22,832 nucleotides of DNA from Geochorda sp036562495 (lineage in GTDB: Bacteria > Bacillota > Limnochordia > Limnochordales > Geochordaceae), in contig DATCKA010000053.1 in assembly GCA_036562495.1 (NCBI GenBank), positions 1 to 22,832 of the forward strand. The letters are read 5' to 3'. Position 1 is the stretch's first letter. Each line of letters begins with the position of its first letter. Under the pieces are notes generated by a model. It saw only the letters and a program-made list of their open reading frames with translations. It did not search any database and was not told where the DNA came from. The position numbers were made by a program, and so were the translations under genes. Shown piece after piece: positions 7,142-15,471 of the stretch.

Positions 7142-8428
7142 ATGACGGCTCGTCGCAGTCCATGGGTGCTGGCGATGGCGTTGGGCCTGGCGGCGGCGCT
7201 GGCGCTGCCGGGCGGGTCCGCGATGGCCAAGCAGTCCATCACGTTCTGGCACATCTGGGATGCGGGTCCTGCCCGGGAGTTCATCGTCGACACGGTCCGG
7301 GAGTTCAACGCCACCCATCGCGACATCGAGGTCAAGGAGCTCGGCATCAACTTCTGGGACTACTGGACCAAGCTGCAGACGGCCACGGCTGCGGGCATCT
7401 CGCCGGACGTCGCCCTCAACGACCTGGGCAACGTGCCCCAGCGGGCCGCTACCGGGGTGATCCGGCCCCTCGACGAGTTCCTCGCCCGCGACGGCATCAC
7501 CCTCGACACCTTCTGGCCGGCAACTCACCCCGCGATCCGGTGGGAGGGCCGCGTCTGGGCGCTGCCGCTCGAGACCGACGTGCGGGTCTTCTACTACAAC
7601 AAGCAGGCCTTCCGAGAGGCGGGCCTCGACCCCGAGCGGCCGCCTCGGACATGGGACGAGCTGGTCGCCTACTCCGACAAGCTCACCATCAGGGATGCCC
7701 GGGGCCGGCTGGTAAGGGTCGGCTTCAGCCCCACGTGGGGCAACCTCTACTTCTGGACCATCGCCTGGCTCAATGGCGGCAGCTTCACCGACGCCCAGGG
7801 CCGCATCAAGATCGACCACCCTGCCAACATCGAAGCCCTCGAATGGATGGTGGAGCGGGTCCACGCCTACGGGATCCGCGAGCTCAGCGCCCTGGAGTCC
7901 AACTTCGGCGGCGGCGCGATGAGCCCGTTCATCTCGGGCAAGGTCGCGATGATCGGGGAGAACAACACGTTCCTGGCCAACATCCGGCAGTACGCGCCCG
8001 ACATGGACTTCGGCGTCAGCGGCCTGCCCTACAATCGCACCCCGGCCAGCTGGAGCAACGGCTTCAGCATCGAGATCTCCTCCAAGACCCGGTACCCCGA
8101 GGCGGCGTGGGAGTTCGTCAAGTTCCTGACGTCCAGGCAGAAGCAGCTCCAGTACGCCCGGATCAACGGGTCGATGGTCGGCAACGTGGCCGCGGCCACC
8201 GCGGATGAGCTCATGCAGGATCCGTTCTGGCGGGCCATCGTCGATCAGATGAAGGTCTCCCGCTTCCGGCCGTTCTCCATGGAGGCTCCGACGTGGTACG
8301 ACACGGTGCTGCAGCCGGAGATCGACAACGCCCTGCGCGGGATCAAGACGCCGGCGCAGGCGCTGCGGGATGCCCAGAAGGCCTATGAGGCCGAGGTCGC
8401 CCGCTATCGTCAGACGCAGTCGAGGTAG
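7142..8428 (+). CDS. ABC transporter sugar-binding protein (CUT1 family, UgpB/MalE-like)
   Basis: The 428-residue protein has a signal peptide: basic MTARRSP, a hydrophobic run to about residue 23, and a likely signal peptidase I site after SAMA (26-29). The mature part begins with QSITFWHIWDAGP and contains EFNATHRDIEV, a typical start for extracellular solute-binding proteins of family 1. Aromatic-rich stretches such as NLYFWTIAWLNGG and the C-terminal block MEAPTWYDTVLQPEIDNALRG fit carbohydrate binders. It would capture a mannoside outside the cytoplasmic membrane and deliver it to the two permeases encoded next. There is no lipobox cysteine, unlike most Gram-positive binding proteins. 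The strong AGGAGGGAG 5 nt before the ATG fits high expression. An unusually stable inverted repeat follows the stop. Confidence 0.93.
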   Translation: MTARRSPWVLAMALGLAAALALPGGSAMAKQSITFWHIWDAGPAREFIVDTVREFNATHRDIEVKELGINFWDYWTKLQTATAAGISPDVALNDLGNVPQRAATGVIRPLDEFLARDGITLDTFWPATHPAIRWEGRVWALPLETDVRVFYYNKQAFREAGLDPERPPRTWDELVAYSDKLTIRDARGRLVRVGFSPTWGNLYFWTIAWLNGGSFTDAQGRIKIDHPANIEALEWMVERVHAYGIRELSALESNFGGGAMSPFISGKVAMIGENNTFLANIRQYAPDMDFGVSGLPYNRTPASWSNGFSIEISSKTRYPEAAWEFVKFLTSRQKQLQYARINGSMVGNVAAATADELMQDPFWRAIVDQMKVSRFRPFSMEAPTWYDTVLQPEIDNALRGIKTPAQALRDAQKAYEAEVARYRQTQSR

Positions 8429-8441
8429 GCGTCGAGGCAAT

Positions 8442-8485
8442 CGGTCCGGGCGGCGACGGCATCGAGCCGACGCCTGCCCGGACCG
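8442..8485 (+). other. Large intercistronic hairpin between binding-protein and permease genes
   Basis: CGGTCCGGGC (8442-8451) is perfectly complementary to GCCCGGACCG (8476-8485). The inner arm GGCG/CGCC extends the stem past one bulged T, and GGC/GCC may pair further in. No U-tract follows. In sugar ABC operons a hairpin at this place commonly protects the binding-protein mRNA or attenuates read-through, giving more binding protein than permease; that function is inferred here. Confidence 0.65.
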
Positions 8486-8509
8486 CTCGAGAGGGTGGGA
8501 CCCCGTCCG

Positions 8510-9391
8510 ATGCGGCCGATGGCTCGTCGTGAGATGCTCTATGGATGGATCTTCATCTCGCCGTGGGTGGTGGGCTTCTTGCTCTTCACGGCGGGGCCCA
8601 TCCTCCTTTCCATCTATTACAGCTTCACGGCGTACAACGTCTTCCAACCGCCCACGTGGATCGGCCTCGCCAACTACAAGACGCTCCTGCAGGATCCGCT
8701 CTTCTGGACGGCGCTGTACAACACGCTCTACTACGCCGGGCTCAACGTGCCCCTCACCCTGGCGGTCAGCCTGGCCGTGGCCATGTTGCTCAACAACCGT
8801 CTGCCGGGCATCAACGTCTTTCGCACCATCTACTTCCTGCCGTCGGTGCTGTCGGGCGTCGCGGTCGCTCTGCTGTGGCTTTGGATCTTCAATCCCGACT
8901 ACGGCCTCATCAACGTCATCCTGGGGCTGTTGGGCATCGAGGGGCCGCTGTGGCTGCAGTCGCCGGAGTGGGCCAAGCCGGCCATCGTCATCATGAGCGT
9001 CTGGAGCATGGGCGGGGTCATGATCATCAACCTCGCCGGGCTCCAAAACATCCCGGCGCAGCTCTGCGAGGCAGCCCGCATCGACGGCGCCAATGCATGG
9101 CAGCTCTTCCGCCACGTCATCATCCCGATGCTGTCGCCGACGCTCTTCTTCAACATGATCACGCTGACGATCGGGTCGCTGCAGGTCTTCACGCAGGCCT
9201 ACGTCATGACCCAGGGCGGGCCCGTCAACTCGACGCTGTTTTACGTCTACTACCTGTACAAGACCGCCTTCGTCAATCTGCGGATGGGCTACGCCTCCGC
9301 CCTCGCCTGGGTGCTGTTTGCCATCATCATGGCCTTCACCCTGATCCAGGTGCGGCAGTCTCGGCGCTGGGTCTACACCGAGGGGGATTGA
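8510..9391 (+). CDS. ABC sugar transporter permease (CUT1, UgpA/MalF-like)
   Basis: A 293-residue membrane protein with six predicted membrane segments: about residues 9-39, 67-96, 103-127, 157-179, 210-232 and 265-287. The cytoplasmic EAA loop, which docks onto the ATPase, is clear at 186-208 (EAARIDGANAWQLFRHVIIP). Length and topology match UgpA-type permeases of carbohydrate uptake transporters. The ATG at 8510 is preceded by GAGGGTGGGA with suitable spacing; GTG 8495 and ATG 8519 are in-frame alternatives. The gene lies 81 nt after the binding-protein gene across a hairpin and 4 nt before the second permease, with which it would form the heterodimeric channel. Confidence 0.93.
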   Translation: MRPMARREMLYGWIFISPWVVGFLLFTAGPILLSIYYSFTAYNVFQPPTWIGLANYKTLLQDPLFWTALYNTLYYAGLNVPLTLAVSLAVAMLLNNRLPGINVFRTIYFLPSVLSGVAVALLWLWIFNPDYGLINVILGLLGIEGPLWLQSPEWAKPAIVIMSVWSMGGVMIINLAGLQNIPAQLCEAARIDGANAWQLFRHVIIPMLSPTLFFNMITLTIGSLQVFTQAYVMTQGGPVNSTLFYVYYLYKTAFVNLRMGYASALAWVLFAIIMAFTLIQVRQSRRWVYTEGD

Positions 9392-9395
9392 CGGC

Positions 9396-10283
9396 ATGCT
9401 GCACCGACGCGTCGCCCCGGCTCCACGGACCGCCACTCAGCGCGCCACGCTGCGGGGAATGCGATGGCTGCGCATCGGGGCCATCTACACGGCCCTCACC
9501 CTGGGCAGCATCTCGTTTCTGCTGCCGCTGGCGTGGATGATCTCCACCGCGGTCAAGCCTGACCCGCAGATCTTCCTCTTTCCTCCCAAGTGGATCCCCG
9601 AGCCGGTGCTGTGGGGCAACTTCAAGGCAGCCATCGAGTACTTCCCCTTCTGGCTCTATTTCAAGAACACGACCCTCATCACCGTCTCGGTGGTGCTGGG
9701 CCAGGTCTTCTCCGCGGCGTTCGTGGCGTACGGCTTCGCCAAGCTGCGATGGCCGGGGCGAGATGCGGTCTTCATCCTGGTGCTGGCCACGATGATGCTG
9801 CCCGGGCAGATCACCATGATCCCCTTGTTCGTGCTGTTTACCCGCCTGGGCTGGATCGACACGTACCTGCCCCTCATCGTGCCGAGCCTCTTCGGGGGCG
9901 GCGCCTTCAACATCTTCTTGTTCCGGCAGTTCTTCCGATCCATCCCCAACGAACTGTCGGACGCTGCCCGCATCGACGGGTGCTCGGAGTTTCGGGTCTT
10001 CTGGCAGATCGTGCTGCCGCTGGCCAAGCCGGCGGCCGCGACCGTGGCCATCTTCGCCTTCTTGTGGACGTGGAACGACTTCCTCGGCCCCCTCATCTAC
10101 CTGCACAGCCGGGAGAAGTTCACGCTCGCACTGGGCCTGCGGGCCTTCCAGCAGGCCACCACCACCCAGTGGAACCTGCTGATGGCCGGGTCGCTCATCG
10201 TGATGCTGCCGGTGCTGGTGCTGTTCTTCTTGCTGCAGCGCTACTTCGTCCAGGCCGTGATGCTGACGGGCCTCAAGGGCTGA
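9396..10283 (+). CDS. ABC sugar transporter permease (CUT1, UgpE/MalG-like)
   Basis: This 295-residue partner permease has a longer cytoplasmic N-terminus, a first membrane segment at about 27-50 (ALTLGSISFLLPLAWMISTA), the family pattern AYGFAKLRWPGRDAVF near 111-126, and the EAA loop at 187-212 (LSDAARIDGCSEFRVFWQIV). It pairs with the upstream permease, whose stop codon is 4 nt away, so translation is probably coupled. GGGGG about 9 nt before the ATG serves as the ribosome binding site; ATG 9459 is an in-frame alternative. No ABC ATPase gene follows or appears anywhere in the operon. The transporter must therefore borrow an MsiK/MalK-type ATPase encoded elsewhere, as is known for many CUT1 systems. 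Confidence 0.93.
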   Translation: MLHRRVAPAPRTATQRATLRGMRWLRIGAIYTALTLGSISFLLPLAWMISTAVKPDPQIFLFPPKWIPEPVLWGNFKAAIEYFPFWLYFKNTTLITVSVVLGQVFSAAFVAYGFAKLRWPGRDAVFILVLATMMLPGQITMIPLFVLFTRLGWIDTYLPLIVPSLFGGGAFNIFLFRQFFRSIPNELSDAARIDGCSEFRVFWQIVLPLAKPAAATVAIFAFLWTWNDFLGPLIYLHSREKFTLALGLRAFQQATTTQWNLLMAGSLIVMLPVLVLFFLLQRYFVQAVMLTGLKG

Positions 10284-10309
10284 GGGCCCGAGAAACGGGA
10301 GGCAAGCCG

Positions 10310-12559
10310 ATGTCGCTCGTATCGCGAGAGACGACGCACGCGCCGAGGCTGTGGGATGGGCCCCCGGAGGTGTCGGCAGTGGGGCGCTGGCTGCCGGACG
10401 TCGAGGCGCTGGCCAGCGACCCGATGACCGTGGACCCCGGGGCTGCCTTCTTCGCCCCGCCGGCCCTCACCAATCAATGGGCCAGCGTAGCGGCGGACCG
10501 TGACCTCTTCTCGTACCGAGGGCTGGCCTCGCCACCCGTCTACTCAGACGGCGTGCAGGCGCGGCTCTACCTGGGGCTCGACGGGGGCAGCCTCGAGGCG
10601 GCCGGCGAGGCCGTCAAGCCGGTCACGTACCGGTGGTACCCGAGCCGCATCGAGCGGCGGGGGACGGCCCACGGCCTCGAGATGGAGACGACCCTGGCGC
10701 TGTCGGTCGCCGGGCCGGCGGTGATGGAGGAGCTCCGCGTGGTCAACACGTCGGGCAAGACACGCCAGGTGCGATTGGTGCTGCTCCTGCGGGCCGACGT
10801 GCGGCTGCAGTGGGAGATGCCCTGGCCCCCGCCCCAGCGGTCCGGCCGGGTGGCGCTGGACGAGGACCAGGGATGCGTGGAGATCCGGCAGCCCGACGGC
10901 CTGGCGTGCGTGAGGGCGGGCGCTTCCGAGCGCCCTTCCGGGTGGGCCGCCTTCGCCGTGGACGACCCACGATGGGACGAGGCTCGACGCCGGGGCGGCC
11001 TGGATGGCCTCGGCGAGGCCCCGCAGGAGGCGGCGTCGGTGGCGCTGCAGTACGACGTGACGCTCCGGCCGGGCCAGTCGTGGACCCTTCGCTGGGTGCA
11101 CGCCGTCGCCGCCTGGCCTGAGCAGGCTCGCTGGCTGTGGAGCCAGCACCTGCGCCGCTTCGACGAGTACCTCTCCCGGAGCATGGCCGCCTGGCGGGCT
11201 GAGTGGGAGGCGGCGTTCACGCCCGGCAACGACCGCTTCTCCGGGCACCTACCCGTGCTGCGGACCGACCACGAGGGCGTCCACCGGCTCTACTACATGG
11301 GCGTCCTCAACGTGCTCTACAGCAAGCGGGCGCTGCGGTGGGGCGAGCGGGCACTGCTCTACGCAACGGGGCTGCCGAGCTCCGACGAGACCTTTGCCAT
11401 CACGTCGTCCTTCCTCTGGGACGCCATGATGGTGAGTGGCCTGCTCGCCATGCTGGACCCCGAGGCGCTGCGGGCCATGATGGAGCAGTGGCTGCGGGCC
11501 GACATCCACCGGGGCTACGGCTGCGACTACCTGACGGGACGGCCCCTGGGCTTCTGGTACGGGGTCAACGACTACGCCCTCATCCACATGGCCTGGCAGT
11601 ACGTGCGCTACACCGGTGACGTGGGGTGGTTGCGCCAGCGCTTGGCGGGCCGGCAGGTCATCGAGCACCTCGACGAGAGCGCCCGGTACTGGCGCCGCAT
11701 CGCCGGCGAGGACGGGCTGGCCGACTACGGCGGCCCCGAGAACCTACTGGAGTGCGTCAGCACCTACACCCACAAGGTCGCCTCGTTTAACGCGGCCAAC
11801 GTCTGGAACAGCCGGACCGTCGCTGCCCTGTGGGAGCTGCTGGGCGAGCCCGGACGGGCACGGGAACTGCGAGAGGCGGCCGATCGGCTGGCACAGGCGG
11901 TCCAGTCGCTCTATGTGGCCGGAGAGGGCGTCTGGGCGTGCAAGCAGCCCGACGGACGGCTGGTGCCCGTCCGCCACTGCCTCGACTTCTTCACGGTGCT
12001 CCAGTGCATGGGCGACGACCTGCGCCCCGAGCAGCGCGAGGAGATGGTGCGCTTCTTCTTGCGCGAGCTCAAGACCGAGACCTGGATGCGCGCCCTCTCC
12101 CCGCTCGACCCGGATGCCGCATCCAGCGACCGGCCCGACCACCAGCACAACGGGGCCTACTGCACCTGGCCAGCCTACAGCCTGGAGGTGCTGGTGCAGA
12201 CGGGCCACTTCGAGCAGGCGCTGGCATGGCTCGAGGGGATCGCCCGGGTGACGCGCCAGGGGCCCTTCGGGCAGGCGTACTTCCACGGCGACGGCGACAG
12301 CCCACGCCTGTTGGGCGCCGGGGCCAAGGCACCCATCGAGCCGCCCGCCATCGAGAAGCCGGTGCTCATCGCCGGGGGCAAGTACGCTCAGCTGGTGCTG
12401 GAGACCCTCGCGGGGATCTCGCCCCAGCCCGACGGCACCGTCCGGGTGCAGACGCCGGAGCTGCCCTTGCGGCTGGCCTTCTACAACGTGCCGCTGCACC
12501 GGCGCAGCTTCCACTTCGAGTGGGTGCCCGGCCCGCGGGGTGGCTCGGCGTGCGGGTGA
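10310..12559 (+). CDS. Six-hairpin (alpha/alpha)6-barrel glycoside hydrolase, family uncertain
   Basis: The 749-residue product starts with a beta-sandwich-like region (about 50-265) and continues with a helical-barrel domain of the six-hairpin glycosidase superfamily (GH63, GH37, GH78 and relatives). Supporting patterns are SSFLWDAMMVSGLLAML near 366-382 with a candidate acidic residue at D371, FWYGVNDYALIHMAWQYVRYTGD near 415-436, NVWNSRTVAALWELLGEP, and HQHNGAYCTWPAYSLEVL. The closest impression is the GH63/MGH1-like domain, but I cannot assign a family or linkage. There is no signal peptide, so the enzyme is cytoplasmic. GGGAGG 7 nt before the ATG supports the start. It lies 26 nt after the permease gene and overlaps the secreted GH38 gene by 10 nt, implying joint action on the same glycan. 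Confidence 0.75.
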   Translation: MSLVSRETTHAPRLWDGPPEVSAVGRWLPDVEALASDPMTVDPGAAFFAPPALTNQWASVAADRDLFSYRGLASPPVYSDGVQARLYLGLDGGSLEAAGEAVKPVTYRWYPSRIERRGTAHGLEMETTLALSVAGPAVMEELRVVNTSGKTRQVRLVLLLRADVRLQWEMPWPPPQRSGRVALDEDQGCVEIRQPDGLACVRAGASERPSGWAAFAVDDPRWDEARRRGGLDGLGEAPQEAASVALQYDVTLRPGQSWTLRWVHAVAAWPEQARWLWSQHLRRFDEYLSRSMAAWRAEWEAAFTPGNDRFSGHLPVLRTDHEGVHRLYYMGVLNVLYSKRALRWGERALLYATGLPSSDETFAITSSFLWDAMMVSGLLAMLDPEALRAMMEQWLRADIHRGYGCDYLTGRPLGFWYGVNDYALIHMAWQYVRYTGDVGWLRQRLAGRQVIEHLDESARYWRRIAGEDGLADYGGPENLLECVSTYTHKVASFNAANVWNSRTVAALWELLGEPGRARELREAADRLAQAVQSLYVAGEGVWACKQPDGRLVPVRHCLDFFTVLQCMGDDLRPEQREEMVRFFLRELKTETWMRALSPLDPDAASSDRPDHQHNGAYCTWPAYSLEVLVQTGHFEQALAWLEGIARVTRQGPFGQAYFHGDGDSPRLLGAGAKAPIEPPAIEKPVLIAGGKYAQLVLETLAGISPQPDGTVRVQTPELPLRLAFYNVPLHRRSFHFEWVPGPRGGSACG

Positions 12560-15471
12560 GGGCGGGCGTGGCGGCCATCGTGGCGGCCGCCATCGCATGG
12601 GCCGGCGTCTCCGGGGAGCGAGCCGAGGCCCGGATCGCCAAGGTCTTCGTGGTGCCGCTGAGCCACCTGGACATCGGCTTCACGGCGCCGCCCGATGAGG
12701 TGGCGCGCCAGCACCGCGAGCACCTGGACCTGATGCTCGACCTCATGGAGCGCCTGCCCGGCCTGCGCTGGCAAGTGGAGTCGGTCTGGCAGCTCGAGGC
12801 GTGGGCCACCGGCGGCGAGAGGTCCGAGGCCGACCTAGGGCGGCTGCGGGCGGCGGTGCGGGACGGGCGGCTCGCGCTGGGCGCAGGGTACGCCAACTTC
12901 CACACCTCGCTCATGACGGCCGAGGAGATGCTCCGCTCCTTCTACCCCGGCGTGGCCGCGGCCCGGTGGCTGGCCGTGGGCACCGGAGGAGAGGTCCGGG
13001 TCCGCCGGGGCGTGGCCTTCCTCAACGACGTGCCAGGGGCGGCCTGGTACTGGGCACAGGCGCTGGCCAACGCGGGCGTGACGCGGCTCGTGGTCGGCGC
13101 CAATACGGCCTTCGGCGGGGGCTTCACGCCCGGGCCGGGCGACGTCCCCTTCTACTGGGTGGCGCCCGACGGGAGCCGGGTGCTGGTCTGGTACACGCCC
13201 TTGAGCTACATCGAAGGCACGCAGCACTGGCAGCTCCACCGTAGCTACCCCGCGCTGGCGGCGCGCCTTGCGGAGCTCGAGGCGGCGGGATACCCCTACG
13301 ATGCCGTGTTGATCCTCGACGCCACGGGCGACAACGCCCCGCCCGAAGCCTCGGTGGCACGGCAGCTGGCGTGGGCGGAGCCGTGGGGCGAGGACGCCGT
13401 TGAGGTGCGGTACGCCACGGCGGACGAGTTCTTCGACTACATGGAGGCGCGCTACGGGGAGACATTCCCGACGCTGCGGGGCGACTGGGGCCGCACCTGG
13501 GAGGTGGTGAGGGTCGCGGGGCCGTGGCAGATGAACCGGATGCGCATGGCCCAGCGCGAGCTCCCGGCCCTCGAGGCCCTGGCCACCGGGCTGCACCTGA
13601 CGGTGGGGACGCCCTACCCCCGTCAGGCGCTGCAGGAGGCATGGCGGCAGCTCATCGTCTTGGGCGAGCACACCGCGGGGCCGAGCACGGGGTGGCCCGG
13701 GCTCACCACGCAGGCCGACGTCGACGAGGAAAACCGCCAGAAGGCTGCCTACCTGGCCAATCTGCACGCCCGCCTGGCGGAGATCCGAGGCGTCGTGGCC
13801 CGGGGCCTCGTCGACTACGCGCAGAGGTTCGCCGGTGACCCGGGCGTGGCCGCCGGGATCGGGCAGCCCGGCACCTTGCTCGTCTACGATCCCGCCGGGT
13901 CGCGCAGCGTCACGGTCACGCTCGGGCGGGCCGACCTGGTGGCGCTTTGTGCGGGGCCGGGTGTGGGGACGGCCAGCAGCGTCGTCGATCTCCGAGACGG
14001 CCGGACGGTCCCGGCGACCATCGGCGAGGAGGGGCTGACCTTCCTCGTCAGCGACCTGCGGCCAGGTGAATTGCGCGCCTACCGGGTCGTCTGCGGTTCA
14101 ACAGGGACGGCAGGCGTCCCGGCAGTGGAGACGCCGCTACGGGCGGCCGCCGACGCGCCGGTGGTGCTGCAGAGCCCGTGGTACACGGTTCGCATCGACC
14201 CCCGGAGCGGCCTCGTCACCTCGCTGCGCGACGAGCAGCTCGGGCGGGAGCTTGTGGCGGGCGGCGGCCCTGGCGGCGTGGCCGGAGGGTTCGGTCAGCT
14301 CGTCCAGGCGAGCCACGAGGAGGCACAGGCCGACGGCGAGGGGGCGCCCGTCCAGGCCCGGGTCGAGCGCGTCGAGCGCATCGATCGCCCCTGGGAGCAG
14401 GCGCTGCGCATCGTCTATGCGCCGGAGGGCCCGCTCGCGGAGTTGACGGTCCGGCTGCCCTCGTACGCGAGGCGGGTGGAGCTGACCTACACGCTACGAC
14501 GAGACGGCGTGCCCCCCGTGCCGTACGAGCAGCACTCGACGCATTACTTCGTGCGGCTCCCCTTCGCGATCGACGCCGCCCAGCTGCGGGTCCGCTACGA
14601 GGGGGCGGCGGGCTTCCATTCCGTCGAGGACGTGTTGCCCGGCGCCAACGCCCGAAGCCTGATCGTCCATGACGCCCTGGCGCTGTGGGAAGGCGACGAG
14701 TGGGGCGTCGTGCTGGCGCCCAGGGAGGCCTTCGCCTTCACGGTCGGGAGCATCAGCCACCTGGGGACCGCGACGACACCCGGGTCGGCGACGCTCTTCT
14801 CCCGCGTGTGGCAGCAGCAGGATGAGGGACTGACTCGGGAGGGCAAGGTCGTCCGGTTCGACGTGGAGCCCACGGCACCGCCCCGGCTGACCTTCACGTA
14901 CGCGCTCGGCAGCTTCGCGGGGCCGTGGGACCCCGTGGCGGCGACCGCATGGGCCGAGGCCTTCCAGGCTCCGCTCCTTGTGGTGTCGGGGGACGCGCAG
15001 GGGGTGGCGTGGCCCGGCGGGCCGGCCGTCACCCTGGAGCCGGCCGCGGCACCGGCGGCCGGGAGGGCGCCGTCCTCAGGGGCGGATGGCGGGGGCCCCG
15101 TGCCTGGGGTCGCCACCACGCAGATGGGCGGCACGGCGGATGCGGATGAGGTCGGGGCATGTGGCTCGCTGCGGCCGACCGTCGACCGCGCCAACGTGCG
15201 GGTGCAGGCCTTCAAGCTCGCCGACTTCGGCGACCCTGGCGACGTCATCGTGCGCCTGCAGGAGACGGCCGGGGTCGACACCACGGTGCGCCTGCGCCTC
15301 CCCTTCCCCGCCAGGGCCGTGGTCGAGGCGACCGCCACCGAAGAGCCCCGGGGCCGGGCGCTCGACCCGCAGGCCCCGGAGGTCCACGTCCCGGCCTTCG
15401 GGACGGTCACGCTGCGCGTCATCGTTGTCCAAGGTCGTTGCATCAACGAGACAGGAGGGGCCGGTCAGTGA
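12550..15471 (+). CDS. Secreted GH38 alpha-mannosidase-like glycoside hydrolase
   Basis: A 973-residue protein whose N-terminus is a plausible signal peptide: MRVR, then a hydrophobic stretch to about residue 20, with a possible cleavage site after AEA near residue 27. The GH38 catalytic set follows immediately: PLSHLDIGF (36-44; zinc ligands H39 and D41), FLNDVPG with predicted nucleophile D160, and GEHTAG with zinc-ligand H374. The C-terminal half is beta-rich as in GH38 enzymes, with an Ala/Pro/Gly/Ser-rich, probably disordered stretch around 825-865. Four cysteines lie in the C-terminal half. The GTG at 12550 overlaps the preceding gene by 10 nt; GTG 12556 and 12568 are in frame. Outside the membrane it would trim alpha-mannosides before uptake. 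Its compartment depends on the signal-peptide prediction. Confidence 0.85.
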   Translation: MRVRAGVAAIVAAAIAWAGVSGERAEARIAKVFVVPLSHLDIGFTAPPDEVARQHREHLDLMLDLMERLPGLRWQVESVWQLEAWATGGERSEADLGRLRAAVRDGRLALGAGYANFHTSLMTAEEMLRSFYPGVAAARWLAVGTGGEVRVRRGVAFLNDVPGAAWYWAQALANAGVTRLVVGANTAFGGGFTPGPGDVPFYWVAPDGSRVLVWYTPLSYIEGTQHWQLHRSYPALAARLAELEAAGYPYDAVLILDATGDNAPPEASVARQLAWAEPWGEDAVEVRYATADEFFDYMEARYGETFPTLRGDWGRTWEVVRVAGPWQMNRMRMAQRELPALEALATGLHLTVGTPYPRQALQEAWRQLIVLGEHTAGPSTGWPGLTTQADVDEENRQKAAYLANLHARLAEIRGVVARGLVDYAQRFAGDPGVAAGIGQPGTLLVYDPAGSRSVTVTLGRADLVALCAGPGVGTASSVVDLRDGRTVPATIGEEGLTFLVSDLRPGELRAYRVVCGSTGTAGVPAVETPLRAAADAPVVLQSPWYTVRIDPRSGLVTSLRDEQLGRELVAGGGPGGVAGGFGQLVQASHEEAQADGEGAPVQARVERVERIDRPWEQALRIVYAPEGPLAELTVRLPSYARRVELTYTLRRDGVPPVPYEQHSTHYFVRLPFAIDAAQLRVRYEGAAGFHSVEDVLPGANARSLIVHDALALWEGDEWGVVLAPREAFAFTVGSISHLGTATTPGSATLFSRVWQQQDEGLTREGKVVRFDVEPTAPPRLTFTYALGSFAGPWDPVAATAWAEAFQAPLLVVSGDAQGVAWPGGPAVTLEPAAAPAAGRAPSSGADGGGPVPGVATTQMGGTADADEVGACGSLRPTVDRANVRVQAFKLADFGDPGDVIVRLQETAGVDTTVRLRLPFPARAVVEATATEEPRGRALDPQAPEVHVPAFGTVTLRVIVVQGRCINETGGAGQ

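Noticed and set aside
3738..7163. A 1141-codon open frame on the minus strand across the first GH38 gene
   Set aside because: It is antisense to a gene with clear GH38 motifs. Its translation is rich in Arg, Gly, Pro and His without domain patterns, as expected from GC-rich third positions.
7115..9436. A 773-codon open frame on the minus strand across the binding-protein and permease genes
   Set aside because: It is antisense to three well-recognised transport genes and has no recognisable motif; it is a composition shadow.
9590..10309. Upstream extension of the six-hairpin glycosidase frame through the second permease
   Set aside because: The frame is open but overlaps the permease in another frame and has no homology. 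The ATG at 10310 has a strong ribosome binding site.
12550..15471. Idea that the second GH38 is inactive because the usual HSH triplet reads LSH
   Set aside because: The zinc ligands in GH38 are the second His and the Asp, and both are present (SHLD); nucleophile Asp and late His are also kept.
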